Shown here piece after piece: positions 11,291-21,820 of a stretch of 64,000 bases of DNA. The position numbers and the translations under genes were made by a program. The DNA is taken from NCBI GenBank assembly GCA_004431415.1, contig QPMI01000519.1, positions 248,001-312,000 of the forward strand, read 5' to 3'. The DNA comes from Cyanophora paradoxa. Its lineage: Eukaryota; Glaucocystophyceae; Cyanophorales; Cyanophoraceae. The notes under the pieces were generated by a model. It was not told the DNA's origin, ran no database searches, and saw nothing but the letters and a program-made list of their open reading frames with translations. Every line of letters begins with the position of its first letter. The stretch's first letter is position 1.

Positions 11291-14200
11291 ATGCCGCGCG
11301 GGGGGCTCGAGCGCTCGCCGAGCTTCCGCGTGGCGCTCTCCGGTGGCGCGTCCTCGGCCAACCCAATCTTCCACGAGCTGTATGAGGGTGCCCTCGACGG
11401 CACCGATGTCTTGCAATCGAAGCGCGCCGAGGGGCTCGTCCCCGCCACGTACTTCGCCGCGTCCCTCGCCGAGTTCGAGTTTCAGCTCAAGTCCTACCTC
11501 GAGTCGCGCGGCGTCCCCGCCGGCACCAAGGCCGTCCTCCTCGTCGACGGGACGCCCAAGCGTCTCGCCGGCTCCGCTCAGGCGGCCGAGGACTTCGTCA
11601 GGGACGCCCTCGCGGCCGCCGGACTCGCCCCCGCGCCGGCGGCCGTCGACGTGCCGCAGCTCGCCGGGGCCGGGGCCGATGGCGCGCCCTTCCACGCGGA
11701 CGTCTCCGCCGCGAGGGCGCTCGAGCCGATCTTCCGCGACGGCGGCGGCGACGCGGTGTTCGTCGCCGTGGCGCGCCGCGCCGTCGTGGACGTCGTGAAG
11801 GCCGCTGCGGCGGCGGCGCGCTTCGAGGGCCATCTCCTCGCCGTGCCGCCGGCGCTCTCGGGCTCCGCCTACACGAGCGCCTTCTCCTCGCTCGAGGAGG
11901 GCGGCGTCCCGAAGACGTCGCGCACGCGCGCCCCCTCCGCCACCCTCTGGCTCGCCCCCCTCCTCTCCCTCGCCCCGCTCCGCCTCGCCCGTCAGGGGTC
12001 CGTCGGCGCGCGCGCCCGCGCGTTGAGGAAAGTTCGCCCCTTACCCCCCCGCAGATTCGCGGTGGCGAGCGCGTTCGCGCTGGCGGGGGCCGACTGGTAC
12101 CTCGGCTTCAAGCTGCACGTCGTGGAGGGGTACAACGAGGCCGTCCACCGGCTCATGGCCCCCGCGCTCGCCGCCCTCCGCGCCCGCGCCGCGGAGCTCG
12201 GCGCGGCGAGGGAGGGCGAGCCCCTGCCGGCGGGCGTCGCTGCGGCCCTCGCCGCCGCGCTGTCCATGGCGGGGGTGGCCTGCAACGTCGCCTCGACGAC
12301 CACCCCCGGCAGCGGCTTCGAGCACGCCGCCGCGCACGCGCTCTCCTTCCTCCGCACTGCCTCGGGCAGGGCGCCCCCGCCCCACGGCGAGGCCGTCGCC
12401 GTCTGCACCGTCGCCGCCGCCCGCGCCCTCGACTTCCTTCTGGACCTGCCCGGATTCGACCCCGCGCGCTTCCGCTCCCTCGACCGCGAGGCGCGCCCTG
12501 TACCCCCGCGCGGTCCCCCCACCCCCGCCGTCATCCCTTTACCCCCACGCAGGACACGGCGCGGGCTGTGCTGGCGGCGCTGCAGGCGGGGCCGTACGGG
12601 GCGGCGGGGGGCGAGCCTCTCCGCGCCGCCGTCGAGGGCGCCGCGGCGTACCACGGTGCCCCCCGCCCGGGCCGTCCGCCCCCGTCCTCCGTCCCACGCG
12701 GCGCATGCGCAGCGTCGCAGGCGTGGCGGAAGGAGCGGAAGTGGCGGGAGATGCGGCTGGAGGACTTCGTCGGGTTCGCGCGCGAGTGGGGCCCCACCCG
12801 CCGCCGCCTCCGCGAGGCCGCCCCCGCGCCCCGGAGCTCGCCGCCGCCCTCGCCGCCGCCGGCCTCCCCACGGGCCCCGGCGCCTCCCTGGGCGAGGACG
12901 AGCTCGCGTGGGCCCTCCGCTTCGCGCCCTTTGCGCGGCACCGCTTCAACACGGGCAACCTGCTCCGCTGGCTCGGCCACGACCCCGTCGCCGCCTGCGG
13001 GCTATCCCAGGCCGCAGCCGCCGGCGCCGCCCCGCCGGGCCCGCCGCTCTCGCTCTCCATCGCCGCCGCCGTGCCCTCCGTGCGGCTGCCGGCCCCCGCG
13101 GAGGAGGGCGCCGCCGCCTCCCCCTCGCCCCACTTCCGCCTCTTCTACCAGGCACTCGCCTACGAGGGCCCGCCCTGCCCCCCTCCAGGCTCCAGCTTCC
13201 CCCCCCGCTTTTCTGATCTGGTACCCCCCAGACGTGCTGGGGGAGCGCTTCGCGCGGCTGATCCCCGCCCAGTACTACGCGGACAGCCTCGAGTGCGCGT
13301 ACCTCACCCCTGCGTCCCCCGCCATGCAGTACCCCCTGAACTCCCCCCTGCGCAGAGAGTTCGCGGCCCAGGTGCCCCGCCCACGCCGAGCGGCGCTGCA
13401 GCGTGCAAGGCTAGCGATGGGGGGACAGAGAAGGATTGCGGGGGGGACGGCCGCAGTCAGCTAGAGTGGCCCCTCACCACCCCCGCCCGTCTCACCCTGG
13501 CGCCCCGCCAGGTGCGCACCTACGCCGAGCGGCGCGGCTGGGCGGGGCGCCGCTTCGTCATCCTCACCGACGGCATCCGCAAGAAGGTGTCCGCGCCCCC
13601 CTGCGCCTCGCTCTCCTCGCTCTCTCACCGCTCCCCTCCTGCCTCCCCTCGCAGGTGGCTGGGAGCGAGGCGGCGGCGGACGACGCGGTGATGGGGGCGC
13701 TCCGCGCCGCCGGCCTCGACGCCGCTCTCGTGCGAACGTTCCCTGCGCCCAGGAGCCCCTCCCCAGATCTAGAGCTTATAACTAGGCTACCAGCACAGAT
13801 TAGCTTTGATTGCCCCTCTCCTTTCATTTCCTCCCCGTAACCCATCGCCCCTCCTCCCCCCCGCAGGAGGACGTGTGCGGGGTGTGCGGTGTGACGGCGG
13901 CCACTCTTGCGGCCTCCGCGGAGCACCTCCCGAAGCTGCAGGCCCTCGTCGCCCGCGAGCGCGCCTCCGTCCTCCTCTGCTTCTCCAAGGCCCGCCCCGC
14001 CCCCCTTGCAGGCCGAAGCCGTCCCTAAATTAAACCCGACGGATTCGAACCCAGGGCGCCGTCTGCGACCTGATGAAGCACGCCGTCCTCCAGTCCAAGG
14101 TACCCCTCTGCGAGCCGCCGCCCCCTCGCCTCTCTGACCGGCCGCAGCTCGACGTACCCCTCCTCGTCGTGCCCCCCGCCCTCGTGCGCCGTCCCCACTG

Positions 14201-15776
14201 TACCGTCGCTCTTCTTTCGTCTTCTTCCCCAACTTTGTAGTACAGACAGTGACGGCCTTTACGTCCGCTTTTGCCGTGATCGATTTCTCCGGCGCCAAGG
14301 CGTGTACCACCCCTCCCGCCCGGGGAGGGTACGGTTGTGCGCCGTATTCCCGCCTGAGCGCGGCCCGGTACCCCCGCAGCGCACTCTCATGTCCCTCGCC
14401 CCCACCGCCACCTTCTGGCTCGCCCCCGTCCTCCGCGTACGCTGTACCCCGAAATCTGCAGTACCCCTTCATGACGGTGCCTCTCGCCGCGATTCAGATG
14501 GCCCCCGCCTTCGTCAACCGCGCCGGCTTCGGCGACCTGCTCGCCGGCCTCCTCGCCAATGGGGTAACCCCCTCGTTTCTGCCGGTACCCCCTTTGCTGA
14601 CAGATCCCGGTCGCCGGCAGGACTGGTACCTCGGCTTCAAGATGCAGGCGCGGCCTTTTCTCTTCAGCTACCCCCGCCGGACCGCCCGCTCACGGGTACA
14701 CCGCCCCGCAGATGTTCGACGAGTACCACGAGCTGGCGTACCGGCTGATGCGCCCGTTTGTCTCGGAGATGCGGGCGGCGGCGCCGGGATTCGGGGGGGA
14801 GGGGGCGCTGCCGCCCGACGTGTGCGCCTCGACCTCGGCGGCGCTCGCGATGTCGGGGGTCGTGATGTCGCTCGCCTCGGCGACGACGCCCCTCTCGGGC
14901 TTCGAGCACGTCGTCTCCCACGCCCTCGACTTCCTCCGCCTCACCTCCCGCACCCCGCCGGCCCTCCACGGCGCCCAGGTCGCCATGGCCTGCCTCGCCT
15001 CGGCGCGCGCCTTCGACGCCCTCCTCGCCCTCGAGGACCCCGCCGCCCTCGAGCCCCCCGGCGGGCCCGCCCCGGCCCCGGCCTCGGAGGAGGCGGCGCG
15101 GGCGCGGGTCGAGGCGCTCCTCTCCGCCGCGCCGTTCTTCGGGGGCGCGACGGCCGCGCAGGCCCGGCCCCTCGACGACTCCGCCTGCGCCGAGGCGCCC
15201 CCTCTCCCACCTGCATCCCCTCGCTCTCTCACGCCCCTCGAAGGTGGCGGAGAGCGCGGGCCACTTCGCGAAGGAGCACGCGCGCAAGGCCGCCCGCTGG
15301 AACGCCTTCCGATCGTGCGGGCCGCGGGCGCCCGCATCGATACCAGAGAAGGCGCGGGCTGACGAGGCGCCGTCGGCAGGGGCCGGGCGTGGGAGGAGCT
15401 GCGGGCGAGCTGGCCCCACATCCGCGAGCGCCTCGCCGGCATGACCGCGCGCGCCCCCGAGGCGCGCCGTGTACCCCGCCCCGTAACTCGCGCTTCCTGG
15501 TCGCAATTTGATCCGCGGGCGAAGGTGGAGTCACTGCTAAAGGCGGCGGGCCTACCCCTCGGCCCCGACGCCCTCCGCCCCGCCTTCTCCACCGACCAGT
15601 ACGGTGCGGCACGGCACCCCCAAGCGTGATCCGGTTGCCCCCCTCCGGGTTTAATGTGATCGCGGGGGCCAGTCTGGGCGGCGCGGTTCGCGCCGTACAT
15701 CCGGCACCGCTTCTCCATCGGGGACCTGCTGCTGTGGGCCGCCCGCGACCCCGCGTCCACCACCGCCCTCCTCTAG
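11291..15776 (+). CDS. Fused tandem iron-alcohol-dehydrogenase family protein, glycerol-1-phosphate dehydrogenase (EgsA/AraM)-like
   Basis: Two homologous domains in one reading frame. The second carries the family's hallmarks: VPPAL-TAFTSAFAV, then AFVNRAGFGDLLAGLLANG (14510-14562; Asp of GD is the expected metal ligand), DWYLGFKM, SATTPLSGFEHVVSHALDF (14880-14930) and PALHGAQVAM (14960), giving the Asp-His-His metal site of EgsA/AraM proteins. The first domain matches part by part: VPPALSGSAYTSAFSS, DWYLGFKLHVVEGYNEAVHR, STTTPGSGFEHAAAHALSF and PPPHGEAVAV. Both domains end similarly: FAPFARHRFNTGNLLRWLGH at about 12930 and FAPYIRHRFSIGDLLLWAAR before TAG 15774-15776. The frame is open from the end of domain 1 (12925) into the start of domain 2 (13190), which supports one polypeptide. 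The family makes sn-glycerol-1-phosphate or acts on related substrates; the substrate here is unknown. Domain 1 lacks the GD segment. Some early splice sites are unresolved. Confidence 0.82.
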
Positions 15777-15853
15777 GCTTCCACGCAAGTCGCGTGCGCT
15801 CCGTAAGAATCGGTAAAGCAATGCTAAGGCACAGGCCAGAGCCTGAGAGCGAG

Positions 15854-17457
15854 CTAAGTGGCCTCCTCCTCCGCCCCGTCCCCAGCTTCCGCCCCCCCGC
15901 CGCCCTCGCCGCCCTCGCCGTCCTCCTCCGCGGCCGCCGGAGCCGACGCCGGAGCCGACGCGTCGTCCGCGGCGGGCGCCGCCGCCGACTCTCCCTCGCC
16001 CCCGGCCGCCTCCGCCTCCGCCCCCGGCTCGGGCTCCGGGTGTGTCGCCTCCTCCGCCCCCGCGGGGGAGGCCGAGGCCCCCTCCGGCGGGGCCGGCGCC
16101 GCGTGCTCCTCCTCGGGGGCCGGCGGGGGCGGGGGCGGGGGCCGGGGCTTGGGGGCCGGCTTGACGAGGACGGCCTCCCCCGACGCGATGGAGCGCACCA
16201 GGCGCCTGCCCCCGCGTCAGCCGGAGAAGAAGAAGAAGGAAGAAGCCTCGGGATGCCCAGGCTTGGGTGGCCAAGGCGGCTTAGGCGCGGCGGCCTTAGG
16301 ACAAGAAGCTCTAGCTCTAGAAAGCCTCGGAGCTGCGGGACTTCGAGCACGGGCGGGCGGGGGCACCGGTAGTCGACGAGGGCGTCGTCGGAGGCCACGC
16401 CGGCGCTCTGCAGCAGGTTGTCCACCTGCGGGGGCGTCGGCGGGGGCCCCGGCTGGAGCCGAAAGCGAGGCGCAGGGCAGCAAAGCGCAGGCGTAGGGGA
16501 GGAGCGGTCGGCGGCCAAGGCCAGGCGTGGCGTGTGCCGGAGCGGGGCCGGCGGGGGAGGGCCTTAGGCTGGGGCGCGGCCAAGGCGAAGTGGACTTAGG
16601 CTGGGGCGCGGCCAAGGCGAAGTCTGAAGCGGAGCGTGGCCCGAAGCGAAGGGTGGCGTATGGCAGGCAGAGCTCAGCCTAGAGTCGAGTCGGAGCGCAG
16701 GGCAAGGCCCAGGCTGGAGCAGAGCCTAGGAGAGCGCGTGCGGGCGAGCCTCGCTGTGGGAGAGCATGTTGGCCAGCTCCGTCAGCGCCCGCCGCAGCTC
16801 CCCCGCCGCGATCAGGCCCGTCTGAGAGAGCGCGCGCGCCGCGCGGCGCGTCAGGGGGAGAAGAGAGGCAGGAAGAGAGAGAGGAGTTTAAAGCGGCGGC
16901 GCACGCGGTCCGTGTCGAAGACCTTGAAGGCGTTGCAGACCTGGTCCAGCTCGGCCTCCGTGACTTGGTGCTCCATCAGCGCCCGGAACTGCGCCCGACG
17001 AGTTCGCAGCTGGCGAGTCAGCGGCGCGCGCTGGCGGGCGGTGGGCCAAGAGGGAAGGGCGCGCCTCGTCCATCTCGATGCCGCCGCTTCGGTTCGTGTC
17101 GGCGCTCGCGACGAGGGCCAGCAGCTGATCGGCAGAGTCGGCGCTGGCCGGCAGGGCAGGCGGCCTGGGCAGGCGAGGCGGCCGCACCTCCTCATCGCGG
17201 GGTTCGATGTTCAGCGCCTGCATGACGAGGCGAAGGTCCCGCGCGCCGATGCTACCCGTGCCCCACTTGTCCAGCAGCTCGAACATCTTTTTTACGGGGT
17301 CATCTTTGGCCGGGTCCTTCGGCTTGTCCGGCTTCTGCGGGGGGTTCAGCACTCGGGCTTCTCAGGGCGATTGAAGGTGAGGCACCTTCTGCACTGGGTT
17401 GGGCGGAAAGTGCGCCCCTTGCGCCCGCTGCGCCGCCTGACCCTGCTTGGGCGGCAT
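15854..17457 (-). CDS. Centrin/calmodulin-like EF-hand protein with acidic Ala/Pro/Glu tail
   Basis: Calcium-binding protein with four EF-hand units in separate exons. The start is MPPKQGQAAQRAQG (17457). Hand 1, LLDKWGTGSIGARDLRLVMQ, is degenerate at loop positions 3 and 12. Hand 2, ASADTNRSGGIEMDE, has a canonical D-x-N-x-S-G-x-I-x-x-x-E loop. Hand 3, FKVFDTDRTGLIAAGELRRA, is canonical. Hand 4, AGVASDDALVDYR, is degenerate, so about two sites should bind calcium. After RRLVRSIASGEAVLVKPAPK the protein ends in a low-complexity Pro/Ala/Glu tail of about 95 residues, finishing at TAG 15854-15856. The order and the FKVFDTD motif resemble centrins and calmodulin-like flagellar proteins, but the tail is unusual. 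The intron after MDE appears to start GC (GCGCGC), and the stop codon lies 78 bp from that of the converging dehydrogenase gene. Confidence 0.85.
16563..16623. repeat. Two copies of a 29 bp direct repeat in an intron
   Basis: The block CTTAGGCTGGGGCGCGGCCA plus 9 bases occurs at 16563-16591 and again at 16595-16623, separated by GGA. It lies in the longest intron of the EF-hand gene (about 16440-16750), which is full of related AGGCCAAGGC and GCTGGGGC fragments. Confidence 0.85.
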
Positions 17458-18194
17458 GCTATCTTAGCTATGGGTCCCGTGCGGCGCTCACGGACACGCT
17501 GTTGGTCGATGAAACGTGAATAGAGCTGTTTATGACGGATCTGAGCGATGGCGAACTTTGGGAGCTGATTTTCAAGCACAGCTCGTAGAGCGCAGCTTGT
17601 AGAGCGCCTCTATGAGCAGCTGGGTGGTCTGAGACGCCTCGGGGGGAGGACGGCCCTCTCCGCTGGGTCTGGATCGGGTTCGCGGCGCCGGCGAATGCAA
17701 ATGAGACCTGGCCGGTTTCGAGCCGGTGTCGCTTTGGCGTAGGACCATGAATCCCCGCGAGCTCGATCCCCGGTGCAGCTACAGGTCGCACACGGCGCTT
17801 CGGTACGCTTGACTACGCGCTGAGCGCGCCAGGCACCAACTTTCGCGCAGCTGCAGCGTCGTGGACGGACAGGAGACGTGCAGCGAGCTGCTTCGAGTGC
17901 TCAGGCGATGCCCCGAGGACTCCGACTGGGTGCGAGGACATGATTAATCGCGCAATCGCGCCCGGGCGCGGCGCGCGGGGTTCCTGGCCCGTACCCAGGA
18001 ACCGTCGCCGTGCCGAACACCATCCGGACTTCTGACCGCGTGCGCAATGCAGGTGGAGGTGAAGAGAGTCGAGAAAGGCGAAAATACGGAGTCTGAGTTG
18101 CGGTGCGCCCCGAAATCGACTGGCCTTCAGTAGGCCTGCAGCTGCAGTTTGATTCACTTCTCACCGAGCCAGTAGGAAGGCGTTCCATTCCGCA
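17458..18194. other. Intergenic region, upstream of two divergent units
   Basis: 737 bp upstream of the EF-hand gene and of the small + strand ORF. Several TTTCGAG- and GAGCTCGATCC-type fragments recall tRNA B-boxes, but no cloverleaf can be folded by eye. Nothing else is seen. Confidence 0.5.
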
Positions 18195-18580
18195 ATGTTC
18201 CCGGATGAATCCCGAGGAGTTCGGGAGTCGTTCGACAACCTCGCCAAACTTCTCGGCCTGCCGCCGCTCCCGCTGCCACCAAGCTCCCCACCCGCGCCCG
18301 CGCCGAAGCTTCCGGAGGCCAACACGGCGCGAGAGAAGAAGGAGCAATCGTTCTTCGATCGAGCGCGCAACTACTGGGACAGCTTGGAGCCGAAGCCCCG
18401 CCGCACGGAAGGCGAGCGGCCCTGCGCATGCACCGCGCGCGTCCCGTGCAGCTACAGCTGACTCGGGCCACAGAGCAGCTGCACCAGGAGTGGCAGGAAG
18501 GCCTGAACGAAGTGCTGGGGGACGGGCAGCGGAAGCAGGAGGGCCGCGCCTTCGACAAGAAGGACTACACCGACACGTAG
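18195..18580 (+). CDS. Small hypothetical protein, exon structure or frame uncertain
   Basis: An ORF beginning MFPDESRGVRESFDNLAKLL (18195) runs through a Pro-rich linker and REKKEQSFFDRARNYWDSLE, then closes at 18461. From about 18427 a second frame continues with helix-like sequence (TEQLHQEWQEGLNEVLG...AFDKKDYTDT) to TAG 18578-18580. Both halves look protein-like, with a heptad pattern and charged residues. However, no GT-AG or GC-AG intron joins them in phase, so a frameshift, an odd intron or two overlapping ORFs remain possible. No family is recognised. Confidence 0.4.
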
Positions 18581-18781
18581 GAACCGCTGAGCCGTAGCGA
18601 CTGATATGTAAGCTCGCTATCTATGCCTGAATCTAAATCCTACACCAGTAGCTAGGCCTGGAACTGTGTCGCCTGTCCTCGATTTTCTGCTTAGCTACCT
18701 CAGATGTACGCTATGTAATACGGTACTCTCTGTACTCTAGCTCTAGCTCTCTACATTCTGGGCGGGCCGCAGGGCGGTAAG

Positions 18782-20084
18782 CTATGCAACCCGCTTGACC
18801 TGCAGGGGTCCAGCTCCGGAGTGGGGCCCGGGCGGGTCGGCCTGCTCGGGCTCGCGATCGGGCGCTGCCCCGCTCTGTCCGCCTCCCCCGCCGCCCCGGC
18901 GCCGGGCCCTGCACGCGGGGCAGGAGCCGCCGTAGGAGGCCCGCCTGTTCGGCGTGTCCGCCCACCTGAGGGAAGCGCTCAGCTAGAGCGGCTCCGATCA
19001 AATTCGAACCCAGAAACTCGAAAGCGCACTCATGGCTGCAGGCGGAGCAGAGCCACCAGGCGAGCATGGTTGAGTTGGCGCGCACGTTCCCCGCCCGCGC
19101 GTCCCCGTTCCGCGTCGGGTGCCATTCCGCCGCCAGCTCCGGCCGTGCCGCCTGCAGCGAGTTCTCCAGGGAGGCCACGCCCCGCCCACCCTGCCGCCCG
19201 CGTCAGCCGCCGGCGCCTGGCGCGGATTTGGCGCGGGGGAGGGAGGGGAATGAAGGCACGTGGCTGGAGCAGTAAGGACACGACTGCGCGCGAGGCGGCG
19301 GGGCAGCCGGTTAGCACAGCGCAGCAACGACCGAAGCCGCGGCTGGCTAGTCGAAAAGCGCACGGGCTCCTTGGACGACGTGCGGTCGCAGATGCGGGCC
19401 TGCCACCTGCAGAGTGTGCGCGTTCAACGGTTAGTCTACCCAAAGGCTTGGTGACCCAAGCTAAGGGGAAAGGCCGCAGGCCACCGTACCTGTGGTTCAG
19501 CGCACACTTCCACCTGCGCAGGAGAAGGCCCATGATCAGCTGAAAGCACTGCGGCAAACCGTTGAGCGTGCGTGGCGCCAGCGAACGAACCACGCGCTGC
19601 GCCCGGAGCCGTACGAGTGGTCCTCGGGCCGCGTCTCGTTGAGCTCGGCGCACCACTGGGCGGCCAGGTCCGGCCGCACGACACTCAGCCGGCGCTCCGC
19701 AAAGGGGGCGTCCCTCGGCGGGTAGCCGGGCCGCGGGGTGCTGCACGGAACGCCAACGCGTCAGAGCCCGTCGGAACGAGGATCGGGAGAGCAGGAAGGG
19801 TCGGCTGTGCACTTGATCTTGGAGCGCTTGCACGAGGGGCACCCGAGCGCGCCCTTGGGCCGCGTCCTGTCACCCGGTCTCGCCATGTAGTGGAACTGGC
19901 AGCAGGAGCACTGAAAGAAGAAGATCTCTTTCGAGCCCGCGCAGACTTCGCCCGCGCGCACGCCGTTGAGGTCCGCCGCCGCGTCGAACTCGCGGGCCAC
20001 ACGCGGGTCGACCTCCTCCAGGGAGCGACCGGGGCGCGGCTTCCTTCGCCGCCGACGGCGCTGATACGTTTCCTCCCACGGCAT
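18782..20084 (-). CDS. Three-unit treble-clef zinc protein (DUF4379-like repeats)
   Basis: Three repeats of the pattern xPELAxEWxxxxNGxxxxxxVxxGSxxxxWWxC-x-HxWxAxxxxRxxxxxxCPxC are visible after splicing. Unit 1 has DPRVAREFDAAADLNG, FFFQCSCCQFHYMARPGDR and GCPSCK. Unit 2 has VRPDLAAQWCAELN, AWWKCALNHRWQARICDRTS and SCPYCSSH; its Trp-Trp and His-Arg-Trp are completed across introns. Unit 3 has ARPELAAEWHPTRNGDARAG, WWLCSACSHEWADTPNRRA and SCPACR. Each unit provides four Cys/His-type ligands. The protein ends GPLQVKRVA at TAG 18782-18784. The family is common in plants and stramenopiles and its role is poorly known; nucleic-acid binding is likely. The start at MPWEETYQ (20084) is the conservative choice, since an in-frame ATG at 20516 would add an Arg/Ala-rich extension. 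Confidence 0.85.
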
Positions 20085-20679
20085 CCTCAGCTGGCCGTCC
20101 GTACGCGCCTCGGGTGCCTCGAGCTCCCGCCTTCGGTCTGATTCTAGAGGCCCGCGCGCGGCGGCAAAGGGCGACGATGAGGCCGAAGACACTTCCTGAT
20201 GTTTGATTCGGAGCTGCAGGCGGGCCGGAGAGCCTCTCGCGCGCGGCGCAAGCTCTATCAGCGCTGGAGCGCCAGCTCCGGCTGCACGGGCGGCTGCGGT
20301 GCGCGGCGGCCTGGGAGTAGAACCAGCTGACAAAGATAACAGCTCACAGCCGAAGCGAGGGCTCAGTTGTGCACGGCGCCGTCGAAGTTTGCATACACGC
20401 GTGCCACCGATCAAGCTCGTGCCTCGTGGCGGGGCGGTCCACGAAAGACGCCTGCAGGTCGAACCAGCGGGCAGGCCCGCTAAAAACCCCAGGCGCTGCA
20501 TGCCTGGAGCTAACACGCGCGCTGGCCGCTGCTATGCAGGCGTACCCCAGTTCGCGGCGCTTTCGCTCCTTCTGGGTCTTCGGGCAGCTTTGTTTACGTA
20601 GCGACTTGCTGTGCAAGCTACGTTTGGATGAACTTTGCGAGCAGGCTAACAGCTGCCCGGCCGAAGGCAATGATCCCAC
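20085..20679. other. Region between zinc protein and U2 copy 1
   Basis: 595 bp. The minus strand stays open to an ATG at 20516, a possible N-terminal extension of the zinc protein. The + strand ORF of 116 codons starting at 20369 is only the reverse reading. No independent gene is supported. Confidence 0.4.
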
Positions 20680-20685
20680 CAGCTG

Positions 20686-20739
20686 GCCCTCCAAGCTCGA
20701 TCGCGAAGTAAGCATATAGGTCCCGAAAATTTCGAGCAA
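20686..20739 (+). promoter_or_regulatory. Conserved U2 snRNA upstream element, copy 1
   Basis: The 54 bp directly before the U2 5' end are identical in both copies. They include GTAAGCATATAGGTCCCG and AAAATTTCGAG, which could be the proximal and upstream sequence elements of an snRNA promoter. Assignment rests on position and conservation only. Confidence 0.5.
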
Positions 20740-20925
20740 ATCATACCTTCTCGGCCTTTTGGCTAAGATCAAGTGTAGTATCTGTTCTTCAAGGAGTGAT
20801 ATCCTTGACGCTACCAATGGTAGCTCGATATCACGATAATTTCTCTGTGGCGGCGGGATCACCTGGGCTTGCTCAGGCCCTGCCAGGGTTGCTGCGGAAT
20901 CGCACTGCCTCCGCGGCGGCCCACC
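20740..20925 (+). ncRNA. U2: U2 spliceosomal snRNA, copy 1
   Basis: Begins ATCATACCTTCTCGGCC and continues with the hallmark U2 5' region TTTTGGCTAAGATCAAGTG and TAGTATCTGTTCTT, which contains the branch-site-pairing GTAGTA. A stem-loop II region follows (AAGGAGTGATATCCTT). Then come an AATTTCTCTG stretch in the expected place for the Sm site and two GC-rich 3' stem-loops (CCTGGGCTTGCTCAGG, and the GCGG...CCGC hairpin), ending near CCCACCC. The length of about 186 nt fits U2. Both ends are estimated from known U2 RNAs. It guides branch-point recognition in the many introns of this genome. Confidence 0.95.
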
Positions 20926-20985
20926 CTTTCTTCTCATACAAACAAATGAAAAACGAATCCGAAATATAGCTGGAAAAAGCTTGGT

Positions 20986-21021
20986 CATGACGCGGGCGCA
21001 GTCCATGACGCGGGCGCAGTC
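20986..21021. repeat. 18 bp tandem repeat, two copies
   Basis: CATGACGCGGGCGCAGTC occurs twice head to tail right after U2 copy 1. Confidence 0.9.
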
Positions 21022-21592
21022 CATGCGCATGCCTGTAGCTCCGAAAAACACGGGTTCGATTCCGAAAGAGTCATTTCTGCAATCGCTCGATCAGCTGCGA
21101 CCCAGCCGGCAGCCCATTGAGCGGCGCACTCGCAGTCTCTTCATAGCTTTAGCTATCGTGTGCATCATCTTCGAGCTTCGTCGCCCCCCGCACTTTCTCT
21201 AGCGCAGCTCGGGACGGCAGCGGCTTTTTGCGTGCCAGGTGCGACGCAGCCCTCCGAAAAGTTTCGTTGTGGTCCCTGGAGCGACGTGAGTGGTAATGGC
21301 GCGCGCTGGTGGCCTGCCGCTGCGCGTTCCTGTGCAGGTCGCGCAGCGGCTCCCGGACCTTAGCTTTGTTGGACCGCGAGGGCAATAGAACACGTGCGCC
21401 ACGTTGGAGCATTGCCGCAGAATGCTCTTCCATGTGTCCAGCGGGAGATCGGCCTTTGCTGGAGCCGGCACTCCATTGCCGGCCGCCGAGCGAAGGTGCG
21501 GCGGCCGCGCCCTGCGGGAGTCCTATCACGTGCGTCCTCCCTGCTGCCTCTCCGCTTTTTACAGCCACACTACGCTCCCGCGGGCTGGGTGG

Positions 21593-21820
21593 CAAGCGCG
21601 CCTCGCCGTAACCGAGACCAGGCTGCAGCTGGACTATAGCTACGGCCGAGCCAAGGTGCGGCGGGGCGGGCGCGGGGGCGCCGAGCGCGCTGCCGCGCGC
21701 TATAGACCGATGCTGTCTCCTTCGAAGCGGGCGCTGGCTGCCCGACGCGCCGCGGGCGGCGAGCGCGCCTCGCCGTAACAGAGACCAGCGGGACTACGGC
21801 CGAGCCAAGGTGCAGCGGCC
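21593..21820. repeat. Imperfect direct repeat flanking a GC-rich block
   Basis: GCGCGCCTCGCCGTAAC, GAGACCAG and GGCCGAGCCAAGGTGC occur in the same order at about 21597-21662 and 21764-21817, with small indels. The unit is not found elsewhere in the window. Confidence 0.75.

Larger units (their letters stand above)
20680..20982 (+). repeat. Segmental duplication, copy 1 (carries U2 snRNA)
   Basis: About 303 bp repeated almost base for base at 22103-22405, offset 1423 bp. Differences seen are GG versus TG near the start and ATAGCTGG versus ATGGCTGG near the end. Beyond AAAAAGCTT copy 2 has a 6 bp insertion (CGAGCT), after which GGTCATGA is shared again. Confidence 0.93.

Noticed and set aside
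14020-14065. tRNA-like B-box (minus-strand reading GGGTTCGAATCC)
   Set aside because: T-arm bases do not pair and no D-arm, anticodon arm or acceptor stem can be formed; it lies inside an intron.
16563-16623. CRISPR-like or regulatory array in the EF-hand intron
   Set aside because: Only two units with a 3 bp gap, in a eukaryotic intron; simple tandem duplication is enough.
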